The position numbers and the translations under genes are program-made. Shown one piece after another: positions 55,546-63,834 of a DNA stretch of 64,000 nucleotides. Every line of letters begins with the position of its first letter. The stretch's first letter is position 1. This DNA comes from Fibrobacterota bacterium (GTDB taxonomy: Bacteria; Fibrobacterota; Chitinivibrionia; Chitinivibrionales; FEN-1185): positions 122,013 through 186,012 of the forward strand of contig PLWQ01000012.1 of assembly GCA_003165595.1 (NCBI GenBank), written 5' to 3'. The notes below the pieces were generated by a model that saw only the letters and a list, made by a program, of their open reading frames with translations, was not told the origin of the DNA and did not search any database.

Positions 55546-56544
55546 TCATTTGACAACGACCGCCCGTTGCGCCAGCACCGATTGTCCCGATTTGAGAACA
55601 ACAAAATAGACCCCTTTTGACAATCCGGACAGCGGGATGGTTCCGGACGAATTCGCGATCAATCGCTCCACCAGCCGTTTTCCCGCGCTCGAATACAATC
55701 CGAGGGTGGGACTGGTGCCGCATATTCCCTTGATCGAGTACCGCAGCATGTTTGTTCCCAGCGCTTTATCGAACGAAGACTGCGCGACCGTTATTGCCGG
55801 CCGTATCGCGGCAAGCTTGTCCTGGAAGAATCCGTATTCGATGACCCAGTCCGGGCCGATGCCGGTTGCGGCGTCCACCTGGCACGTAAACGTGCTGGTG
55901 ACGTCGTCGTACGCATAGCTGTAGGCCCACGGGCACGCGTCCTTGAAGATCCTTGACCAGTCGGTGGGCTGGCAGACTCCCGGGCCGAATTTCCCCCTGC
56001 AGCAGAATGAATCATTTGAAAACCATTTTGCGCAAGCGCTCATGCATGCAATGACGTTTCCGCTTGAATCCTTTACCTGCAGTGAGTCGGGACAATTGGG
56101 AAGCAGGTCCTTGGTACAACCGGCCGTGTCGCACTGGTACGAAGCGGTCTGGGTGGTGAAGGTGCCCTTCACCGGGTACATGCGCACGGGAACGGTGAAG
56201 CCGTCAACGAGACTGATGTCGTAGAAATCCTTGTTTTGCCACCCGTCAAGGGTCCATTCGGCCAGGGTAAGGTTATTTATATAGGCGGAGGTTATGCCGT
56301 CGTAATAGGCCGCGATCCTCGCCGCCGACCAGTTGTTGGACTCCTCGAACATCAGGCTGTCGCCGGGCTGCATGGTGAAGTTTTTCTGCCCGGACATTAT
56401 CACGTTGATCTTCTTGGCCAGGTGGTTGAGCACGATAAAATGCCGCACCGTGGCGCCGCTGGCATTCTTATGCGGCCAATTGTCGGAATAGCCGGCGGCA
56501 GTAAGGACTGCCCCGATCAGAAATCCTGCGATGATTCTTTTCAT
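55546..56544 (-). CDS. secreted thaumatin-like protein with C-terminal sorting-type domain
   Basis: 332 residues, signal peptide about 1-19. Residues about 30-225 read like a plant thaumatin-like (PR-5) protein: an early strand TVRHFIVLNHLAKKINVIM, LAEWTLDGWQNKDFYDISLV, DGFTVPVRM, then the Cys-rich block with CTKDLLPNCP, ACMSACAKWF, FCCRGKFGPGVC, QPTDWSRIFKDACPWAYSYA and YDDVTSTFTC. The acidic residues of the usual cleft (Glu/Asp in LAEWTL, DFYD, DGF) are present. The last 75 residues are a FlgD/T9SS-like tail (LGLYSSAGKRLVERL, ending AVVVK). Some thaumatin-like proteins bind or cut beta-1,3-glucan. It is 21 bp downstream of a second thaumatin-superfamily gene. Confidence 0.85.
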   Translation of the reverse strand: MKRIIAGFLIGAVLTAAGYSDNWPHKNASGATVRHFIVLNHLAKKINVIMSGQKNFTMQPGDSLMFEESNNWSAARIAAYYDGITSAYINNLTLAEWTLDGWQNKDFYDISLVDGFTVPVRMYPVKGTFTTQTASYQCDTAGCTKDLLPNCPDSLQVKDSSGNVIACMSACAKWFSNDSFCCRGKFGPGVCQPTDWSRIFKDACPWAYSYAYDDVTSTFTCQVDAATGIGPDWVIEYGFFQDKLAAIRPAITVAQSSFDKALGTNMLRYSIKGICGTSPTLGLYSSAGKRLVERLIANSSGTIPLSGLSKGVYFVVLKSGQSVLAQRAVVVK

Positions 56545-56565
56545 GACAAGCTCCGTGCGATGTGG

Positions 56566-57735
56566 TTAACGATCCTGCGGCGGCACCAAAATCCTTTTGC
56601 TTGCGGCCAAGACCCCATCTCTCCCGTACAATGCAAGGAAATACACACCCTGCGACAGCCGTCCCGAAAGCGCCCTGCTCACCTCTTCCATTGAGGCGGC
56701 GATGCCGGACCGTACGGTTTTCCCGTTCGGCGCGAATAGAGCGTACCGCATGAACTTCTCATTCTGCAAGCGTAATATCGGGGTGAATTTACCCTGCTCC
56801 AGGGACGTCCCTTCACACGGGCACCAGGTGATATCCAGCTCTCCGGAGTTCGGGCATGCCTGGAAACCGCTTTGGTTCTGATGGTCGTCGTTGGCAAACG
56901 CATATACCTCTGCGTCGAGGTCTTTGTGGACCCATTTGGCAAAGTGGTTGTACGGTTTGACCCATTTCCCTTTGGCATCCTGTTCCGGGCCAAGATAATA
57001 ATCGGTGGAATCCGCGTCTCCGGCAAAGGTTCCCCGTTGCCATCCGGCAATGGAGTCGTAGAACGACTGCGACGCGCCGCCGAACGAACCGCCGTAAATA
57101 GCAAGGCCGTCGTAGCCGTATGCCAGTTTCATCTTGTTGCAATAGATGTTCCCGGTATCGTAACCAGGCTGGACGCAGTAGTCGTAGGAACCCAGGCACC
57201 TGCCGATTCCCAAACTGTCAATGTAATCGTCGACCTGCGTGGGACACCCGTTCTTGAGCTGGCTTTTCATTTCGGCAAAACTGACCGGGACGATTGTCGC
57301 GACGCAATTTCCGGCTCCTACAACCTTAACCGGCAGCGTAGCATAGTCGACAAAAGAAACGTTGTAGTTCTGCACACCCTTGGCGCCCCCGCTCACGGTC
57401 ATTTCCACAAACCCGTTATAAGAAGATATGGGTGCATATTTATTGACGGCGGTTCCCGGGTCTTTATAGTAGGCCCAACACCTTCCGGCTCCGAAATCCG
57501 GCAGCGAATCGTACACCAGGGTGGTGTTGGGAAGCATTTTTTGTGCCTTGCCGCCGTTGATATCCGCGGTGTACGGCATTTCGGTAAAATGGATCCAGAG
57601 AGTGATGGGGCAATTGTTGGTTACCACGATCTTCTCCGACCCGCCCGCTGCAAAGCCGCCCGCCCACAGTGCCAGCACAAACGCCGTTGCCAGCACAGAA
57701 AGCCGTTCACATTCGACGGTCCCAAAAGGTATCAT
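56566..57735 (-). CDS. secreted thaumatin/GH64-superfamily protein
   Basis: 389 residues from ATG 57735 (AAAGGG upstream); a longer frame lacks a signal. Signal peptide about 1-32 (GGFAA-G). SEKIVVTNNCPITLWIHF is the thaumatin-type first strand. NTTLVYDSLPDFGAGRCWAYY, GFVEMTVSGGAKG, QNYNVSFVDYATLPVKVV and the later EVYAFANDDHQNQSGFQAC with ELDITWCPC follow the thaumatin/GH64 layout, with a long insertion carrying Cys-rich loops. GH64 enzymes are beta-1,3-glucanases. The end (YALFAPNGKTVRSGI ... GVYFLALYGRDG) is FlgD/T9SS-like. It precedes the thaumatin-like gene by 21 bp. Active residues not assigned. Confidence 0.62.
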   Translation of the reverse strand: MIPFGTVECERLSVLATAFVLALWAGGFAAGGSEKIVVTNNCPITLWIHFTEMPYTADINGGKAQKMLPNTTLVYDSLPDFGAGRCWAYYKDPGTAVNKYAPISSYNGFVEMTVSGGAKGVQNYNVSFVDYATLPVKVVGAGNCVATIVPVSFAEMKSQLKNGCPTQVDDYIDSLGIGRCLGSYDYCVQPGYDTGNIYCNKMKLAYGYDGLAIYGGSFGGASQSFYDSIAGWQRGTFAGDADSTDYYLGPEQDAKGKWVKPYNHFAKWVHKDLDAEVYAFANDDHQNQSGFQACPNSGELDITWCPCEGTSLEQGKFTPILRLQNEKFMRYALFAPNGKTVRSGIAASMEEVSRALSGRLSQGVYFLALYGRDGVLAASKRILVPPQDR

Positions 57736-58044
57736 GAATACGCACCCTTTCGATCGAGGGGACAAGTGGCGATCGCGGTAATTGCGGTCGCCGGTTCTGT
57801 CCGTCGTTGTTTGTACTTTCGCAAGACCGGGTACCGCCGGTAAATAATATAAACGCCCATAGCCGGGACCTGCGTAAAATGACGAGGAAGAAACCATTAT
57901 CCGTTACATGAACGTGTAACGAACAATGTGCGCGCTGGCATAATTCCGTCTCGACGGGAACTCTATGCCGTTATATTATTAAAAGGCAGAATGATACTGC
58001 AGCTGTCAATCATGCAGCCCACAGATGCAAAGGAGAGATTGCAC
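57736..58044. promoter_or_regulatory. divergent promoter region (thaumatin-type pair and GH2 copy 2)
   Basis: 309 bp between divergent starts at 57735 and 58045, no gene inside. AT-rich patches TAAATAATATAAACG (57841-57855) and TTATATTATTAAAAG (57969-57983) are candidate promoters for the left and right genes respectively. Confidence 0.4.
57969..57983. promoter_or_regulatory. AT-rich box
   Basis: TTATATTATTAAAAG, 62 bp upstream of the GH2 start at 58045. Same series as the box at 6425. Confidence 0.35.
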
Positions 58045-60858
58045 ATGCGAAACCGGATTCGTGCCTCGTATTTCATCGCTATCCTCTTACTGTCGTCGGC
58101 GGTGTGCCTTGCCGAGACCTATGTCCCCGAATCAAGCAACCGCGTCAAAATCAATTTCGGTGCAACCCCGTGGAAATTCATGCGCTCGGACCCGACCAAC
58201 GCCCAGACCGTCGCATTCAACGACGCCGCGTGGAGAAACGTTGGCATTCCTCACACCTGGAACGACACCGACACCTACGAAAACCAGAATAGCGGCGGCG
58301 GCGACGGGTCGATGTACGAAGGCACGTGCTGGTACAGGAAGCACTTCACTTTAGATAATTCCTATGCGAACAGGAAGGTATTCGTCGAATTCGAGGGCGT
58401 GCATGTGGGCTGCCAGGTGTACTGCAACGGCACATTTATTCCCGGAAACAGCGCCTATAATCCCCAGGCCACCCATGTGCTTGGATTTATCGGTTTCATC
58501 GTGGATCTCACCGGTTATAACCTGAACTTCGGCGGGGCCGACAATGTCCTTGCCGTTCGGGTGGGCCAGGGCGGGTTCCTTACCTGGCCGGGCTTCTCTC
58601 TGGTATTCCGGTTCGGCTCAGCCGATCAGGGCATTTACAGGCCGGTGTGGATGCACATCACCGACAAGGTCCATGTGCCAGCCAATATCTATTCGGTCGT
58701 CAACGAATGGGGGACGTATGCGGCTACACTTTCGACAAGCGGCACCTCGGCCACGGTGAGGATCCTCACCAACGTCATGAACGAAAGCTCCGCAAGCCAG
58801 GCCGTTTCTCTCACGACGAAAGTGGTCGATCCGTCAAACAACAACGTGGTCCTGTCGATGGACCAGACGCAGACCGTCGCCGCGGGCTCGAACTTCGTTT
58901 TCGACCAGAAGGGCGACGCGTCGCCGGTGCAACTGTGGTATCCCAACAACAGCACGTTCGGATCACCTCATATGTATAAGGTGTATCACATCGTGAAAGT
59001 CGGCGCAACCACGCTTGACGTTTTTGAAACCCCCCTGGGCATCCGGACCATCACCTGGGACCAGAACTTCCCCTATATCAACGGCCACAAGCACCTTCTC
59101 TGGGGCGCTTCCGGCAGATACGATTACCCGGCTCTCGGCTCCGCGATACCCACCGAACAGGTGTGGCGCGACATCAAGCTGACAGCGGGTTGCGGCGGCA
59201 ACCTGTGGCGGCCGGGACATTCCGCGGAAGGACCTGTTTTTGTCCAGGCGTGCGACGCGTATGGCGTGATGGTGATCCAGCCGAGCGGCGACGGTGAAAA
59301 CAACTGGGCCACGGACATGCTGGCCGGCAACGCCAGTGCCGCGTATCAGGAGGGACTAAAAAAGGAGATACACCGTGACATGGTGATTCGAGACAGGAAC
59401 AATCCCTCGATCCTTGCATGGGAGGCGGCCAACGGCGCCTGTGATCCCACCCTGTGCGACCAGCTGCGAGCCATCAGCAACACGTGGGACTCACTTGCCC
59501 CCCGCAAACAAGCGGTGCGCGGGGCCCCATGGTCCCCGCTCGACCTTGCCTCGTGCACCCTTACCGGATGCGAAATAGGGGTAAAGAACAGCGAGCCGCA
59601 GTGCCCGGCCTGGGGCGCCGAGGCATGGGGACGTCCGTCGGAGCGGGCAGCCTACGATTTCGAGATCGATCATGCTGCGGAATTCCTTCAGAACTGGCGA
59701 AAGAGCATTCAGGCGAATTGTTTCGGGCTGTGCCAATGGTATCTGGCCGAAGAGCCGGGAGAAGACCGGGCCTTTCTGGACGGCAGATCGCCTTCGCGCT
59801 CATTCGGTTCCTCCATGCTGGATTTCAGCCGGATCCCGAAATTCCTGTACTATGCCTACAAAGCCTGCTGGAGGCCGTATTCGCTTGAGCCGGTTGTCGC
59901 GTTGTCCCACCACTGGAACCGCTCCGGCGCGGTGCGGGAGTATGCGTTCAGCAACTGTCCGAGCGTCAAACTGCTTGTCAACGGGGTAAGCCAGGGAACA
60001 AAAACACCCAATCCGTGGACCGGTACCGGCGACGGCAATGATGCCGCCACTACGCAGCTTCCTTTCGAATGCTACTGGGACGTCACCTGGGCGGCAGGAA
60101 CGGTCACGGCCCAGGGTTTGGACGCAAACGGCACCGTGGTATGCTCCGACCAAAAAGTGACTGCCGGCAATCCCGACCATATCGTGCTGACAGTTGAACC
60201 ACCTCTTGTCAAGCCCAGCGGCGAGACATTCAGAATCACCGCCAACGGGTCAGATGCGGCGTTCATTTTGGCGACCGTGGTGGATGCAAACGGGAACTGG
60301 TGCCCAACCGACAGCCACAACATCACTTTCAGCGTTTCCGGCGCCGCAGGCAGCTATCGCGGCGGATCGGACCAGTTCGTTACCACGGGAAAGCCGCTCT
60401 ACTATCACTCACCCATGGATCCGGAACTTGCGGCTGAGGGCGGCAAGTGCAAGGTGGCGGTGCGTTCAACATTTGCTTCCGGCACCGTGAGCGTTACAGC
60501 TGCATCTACCGGACTCGGGTCGGGCACCGCCTCGTTTACCGTGTATCCCTACAGCGACACCGGAGCAACGGTTGTGCCGCTGCGCTCTGTTGCGCCCTTG
60601 TCAATGTCGAAGCTCGATATCGCCCTGGTCGGCGGCACCGTAAAATATCATGTGGCCGCCCCGGCATTCGTGAGCGTGGATATTCTTGACGCAAGCGGAA
60701 GGATCGTGTGCCGTGTTCCAAACGCGCTGCAATCCGGCGGATGGCATGCGATTCCCTTTTCGGCAGCCGGCATCACCAGAAGTAATGGCGTCTATATCGT
60801 TCGCTGCATTGTTAATGGCCAGGACAAATTTGCAAAGCGGATCATGTTGATGCGATAA
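58045..60858 (+). CDS. secreted GH2-family protein, copy 2
   Basis: 937 residues from ATG 58045 (AAAGGAG upstream; a longer frame to 57928 has no signal). Signal peptide about 1-22 (VCLA-E). Same architecture as the GH2 at 11864: sugar-binding domain (VPESSNRVKINFGATPWKFM, WYRKHFTLDN), Ig-like domain, barrel (INGHKHLLWGASGRYDYPAL, VIRDRNNPSILAWEAANGAC), nucleophile region PAWGAEAWGR, LCQWYLAEEPGED, then Ig-like domains and a FlgD/T9SS-like tail (VDILDASGRIVCRV) ending IMLMR. The acid/base position reads Asn-Gly again. A hairpin and T-run follow the stop. Probably an exported beta-glycosidase; substrate unknown. Confidence 0.82.
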   Translation: MRNRIRASYFIAILLLSSAVCLAETYVPESSNRVKINFGATPWKFMRSDPTNAQTVAFNDAAWRNVGIPHTWNDTDTYENQNSGGGDGSMYEGTCWYRKHFTLDNSYANRKVFVEFEGVHVGCQVYCNGTFIPGNSAYNPQATHVLGFIGFIVDLTGYNLNFGGADNVLAVRVGQGGFLTWPGFSLVFRFGSADQGIYRPVWMHITDKVHVPANIYSVVNEWGTYAATLSTSGTSATVRILTNVMNESSASQAVSLTTKVVDPSNNNVVLSMDQTQTVAAGSNFVFDQKGDASPVQLWYPNNSTFGSPHMYKVYHIVKVGATTLDVFETPLGIRTITWDQNFPYINGHKHLLWGASGRYDYPALGSAIPTEQVWRDIKLTAGCGGNLWRPGHSAEGPVFVQACDAYGVMVIQPSGDGENNWATDMLAGNASAAYQEGLKKEIHRDMVIRDRNNPSILAWEAANGACDPTLCDQLRAISNTWDSLAPRKQAVRGAPWSPLDLASCTLTGCEIGVKNSEPQCPAWGAEAWGRPSERAAYDFEIDHAAEFLQNWRKSIQANCFGLCQWYLAEEPGEDRAFLDGRSPSRSFGSSMLDFSRIPKFLYYAYKACWRPYSLEPVVALSHHWNRSGAVREYAFSNCPSVKLLVNGVSQGTKTPNPWTGTGDGNDAATTQLPFECYWDVTWAAGTVTAQGLDANGTVVCSDQKVTAGNPDHIVLTVEPPLVKPSGETFRITANGSDAAFILATVVDANGNWCPTDSHNITFSVSGAAGSYRGGSDQFVTTGKPLYYHSPMDPELAAEGGKCKVAVRSTFASGTVSVTAASTGLGSGTASFTVYPYSDTGATVVPLRSVAPLSMSKLDIALVGGTVKYHVAAPAFVSVDILDASGRIVCRVPNALQSGGWHAIPFSAAGITRSNGVYIVRCIVNGQDKFAKRIMLMR

Positions 60859-60879
60859 CCAGGCAGGACATCACCCCGT

Positions 60880-60902
60880 CCCGCCTCTTGGCGGGCACTT
60901 TT
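60880..60902 (+). terminator. terminator-like hairpin between the GH2 pair
   Basis: CCCGCC-TCTT-GGCGGG followed by CAC and TTTT, 21 bp after the stop of GH2 copy 2. It would separate the two GH2 genes into different transcripts or attenuate read-through. The remaining 150 bp before 61051 show no clear promoter. Confidence 0.5.
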
Positions 60903-61050
60903 CGGCCCTTCCTGTTGGGCGGGTGCTCCCTCTCCCACAGGGCGAGGGGAATTTGCAGCACAGCATTCCCGGGGGTGAGGGCGGAACGGAACACCCTCGG
61001 CAGTCTTTAGTGCGCAGCACGCTGGATTTACAATCAGCAAAGGGAGAATC

Positions 61051-63834
61051 ATGCGTTTCAAAACCGTACGTGGATCACTCCTCGTCATCCTGACCGTTTC
61101 TTCCGCAGCCTGTCTCGCCGAAACCTACACTGGCGAGTCAAGTGAACGAGTCAATATCAATCTCGGGGAAACTCCCTGGAAGTTTATTAAGTCGGACCCG
61201 GTAAACGCCCAGGGCACTGCGTTTAATGACGCGGCATGGATTTCGGTGGGCATCCCGCATACATGGAACGATACCAACACATTCCTGAACATGGGTTCAG
61301 GCGGGAACGCGGGCGCGCTCCAGGGAGTCACCGGTTGGTACCGCAAACATTTCACCCTGGACAACGGCTATTCGGGAAAGAAGATATTTGTCGAGTTCGA
61401 AGGCGCTCACATCGGCGCACAGGTGTATGTCAACGGAACATTCATTCCCGGCAACAGCGCGGTGAACCCGCAGGCCACGCATGTGATCGGGTTCCTGCCC
61501 TTCGTGGTTGACATTACCCCCTATGTGAAGATCGACGGGAGCGATAATGTCATGGCCGTCCGGGTGTCCACCGGCTCGGGCTGGTTCACCTATCCGAGTT
61601 TTTCAAATGATTTCCGGTTCGGCCAGGGCGACGGCGGACTGTTTAGGCCCGTGTGGATGCATGTAACCGGCAAAGTGCACATTCCGATCAACGTGTTCTC
61701 TGTCGTCAATAACTGGGGCACCTGCGTGGCAACGCTCTCTGCGTCGGACGCGTCGGCCACGGTGCGAATTCTCACGAATGTGCAGAACGAAAGCGACGCC
61801 GCGGTCACCGTTTCCCTCACCACAAAGGTAGTGGACTCGGCCGGCACCGTTGTATTGACCACCGACGATTCCCATGCCGTGAGCGCCGGCGCATGTTACG
61901 TGTTCGACCAGACGGGTGCGGTAAACCAGCCGCATCTGTGGTATCCAAATGCGAGCATTTACGGCAAACCTTACATGTACAAGGTGTATCACATTGTAAA
62001 GGTGGGCGGGGCAACGGTGGACGTTTTCACCAGCCCACTGGGCATCCGGACCCTTACGTGGGACAACGATTTTCCCATTTTCAACGGCCACCCGCACTAT
62101 TTGTGGGGCGCGGCCGGACGGTACGACTACCCGGCGCTGGGAACCGCAGTTCCCGCGGAACAGCAATGGCGTGACGCGAAAACCCTCACCGAATGTGGCG
62201 GGAGATTATGGCGGCCCGGACATTCCACCTGCTCGCACGAATTCGTGGAAGCGTGCGACGCGTTCGGCGTCATGATCCTCCAGCCAAGCGGCGACGACGA
62301 AGGCTCGTTCATGACCGCGAACCTGGCGCTCGGCACGCCCCATAACGATTCGCTCAACGAAGCGCTCAAGAGCGAGTGCCATCGCGACATGATCGTGCGG
62401 GACAGGAACAACCCGAGCATCCTGCTCTGGGAATGCGCCAACGCGCCCATCGACCACGCTTTCGACGTGACCCTCAGGGATACGGTTGTCAAATGGGATA
62501 CGCTGATGCCCCGCGCACAGGAAGACCGCGGCAACGATCAATCGGACATGGTGGTGGACCAGGTAATAGCCTGCTCTCTTGACGGATGCGAGGGAGGTCT
62601 CAAGAACATGCAGCCTACCAAGCCCTGCTTTGGGGCCGAAGGGTTTTACACCAAGGGCACGCGGTACGATTACGACAACGAGCTTAATTTTGCCCAGGTG
62701 TACATGCAGAACTGGAAATACGGCAAAAACGTAAAGGCCTTCGGCATGTGCCAGTGGTATATGGCCGAATCACCCGGAGAAGACGGCCCGATCAGGAATT
62801 TCGCCTGCTCCATGATGGACTGGAACAGGATCCCGAAAATGCTTTACAAAATGTACGCGGCGTGCTGGATACCCTATTCGGTACGGCCCGTGGTATATCT
62901 CGCGCATCACTGGAACCGTTCGGGCGCGATCGCAGTGAACGCATTCAGCAACTGTCCCTCGGTACGGGTGCTCATCAACGGGACCAGGCAGGGCACCGAT
63001 CAAATCCCGTATCCGGACACGGGCAGCGGCAACGCGCTTTTTGCGCACCAATGTTCGTGGAACGTGACATGGACCTCGGGAACGCTTACAGCTCAGGGTT
63101 TGGACGCAACCGGAAACGTGGTGTGCATAGACCAGAAAGTGACTGCGGGAAATGCGGACCACATCGCGCTGTCCGTGGCCGCGCCTGTCGTGAATCCGGC
63201 CACCGGGGAGACATTCAAGATAACGGCCAATGCCACCGACGCGGCGTTCATCCTCGCAACGGTGGTTGACGCAAACGGAAACTGGTGTCCTACGGCAAGC
63301 AACAATATTACGTTCAGCCTCACCGGTCCGGGAAACTACCGCGGCGGTGCAGACCAGGCAATCGAGGCTGGCGGCACGAATTATCATTCGCCGGGAGACC
63401 CGGAGCTTTCGGCCGAAGGCGGCATGTGCAAAGTGGCGATCCGGTCGACCTTTACGCCGGGCACCGTGAATGTCACGGCCACCTCGGCTGGTCTGGGCAA
63501 TGGAACCGCGTCATTTACCGTGTATCCCGTGCCGCCCCCGCCATCGGTGTCGGTGGTGTCGCCGGCCGCGTTGAGTGCAAAGCGCGCAGCGACCGAATTC
63601 AGAATCAGGCAGGCCGGCCGGATGGTACAATACTATCTGAGCGGGGCTGCAAAGGTGTCGGTGGACGTGGTTGACGCGAGCGGAAGAATTCTTGTGAAGA
63701 TGCCCGTATCACTGCAAACGCAAGGCTGGCATCGTGTTTTTGGCCCGGCCGGGGCAATTGCAACCGGTGTGTACGTTGTGCGGTGCACTATTGATGGACA
63801 AGAGTTGGTGAAACGGATGGTGATGGCAAGGTAG
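61051..63834 (+). CDS. secreted GH2-family protein, copy 3
   Basis: 927 residues, AAAGGGAG upstream, signal peptide about 1-22 (ACLA-E). Domain order as in copies 1 and 2: sugar-binding domain (ESSERVNINLGETPWKFIKS), Ig-like domain, barrel (FNGHPHYLWGAAGRYDYPAL, IVRDRNNPSILLWECANAPI), FGAEGFYTKG with the candidate nucleophile Glu, MCQWYMAESPGEDGP, Ig-like domains and a FlgD/T9SS-like tail (VDVVDASGRILVKM) ending MVMAR. The acid/base position is Asn-Ala here. The barrel segment around the nucleophile is the most divergent of the three copies, which suggests a different substrate. It lies 192 bp after copy 2 in the same direction. Confidence 0.82.
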   Translation: MRFKTVRGSLLVILTVSSAACLAETYTGESSERVNINLGETPWKFIKSDPVNAQGTAFNDAAWISVGIPHTWNDTNTFLNMGSGGNAGALQGVTGWYRKHFTLDNGYSGKKIFVEFEGAHIGAQVYVNGTFIPGNSAVNPQATHVIGFLPFVVDITPYVKIDGSDNVMAVRVSTGSGWFTYPSFSNDFRFGQGDGGLFRPVWMHVTGKVHIPINVFSVVNNWGTCVATLSASDASATVRILTNVQNESDAAVTVSLTTKVVDSAGTVVLTTDDSHAVSAGACYVFDQTGAVNQPHLWYPNASIYGKPYMYKVYHIVKVGGATVDVFTSPLGIRTLTWDNDFPIFNGHPHYLWGAAGRYDYPALGTAVPAEQQWRDAKTLTECGGRLWRPGHSTCSHEFVEACDAFGVMILQPSGDDEGSFMTANLALGTPHNDSLNEALKSECHRDMIVRDRNNPSILLWECANAPIDHAFDVTLRDTVVKWDTLMPRAQEDRGNDQSDMVVDQVIACSLDGCEGGLKNMQPTKPCFGAEGFYTKGTRYDYDNELNFAQVYMQNWKYGKNVKAFGMCQWYMAESPGEDGPIRNFACSMMDWNRIPKMLYKMYAACWIPYSVRPVVYLAHHWNRSGAIAVNAFSNCPSVRVLINGTRQGTDQIPYPDTGSGNALFAHQCSWNVTWTSGTLTAQGLDATGNVVCIDQKVTAGNADHIALSVAAPVVNPATGETFKITANATDAAFILATVVDANGNWCPTASNNITFSLTGPGNYRGGADQAIEAGGTNYHSPGDPELSAEGGMCKVAIRSTFTPGTVNVTATSAGLGNGTASFTVYPVPPPPSVSVVSPAALSAKRAATEFRIRQAGRMVQYYLSGAAKVSVDVVDASGRILVKMPVSLQTQGWHRVFGPAGAIATGVYVVRCTIDGQELVKRMVMAR

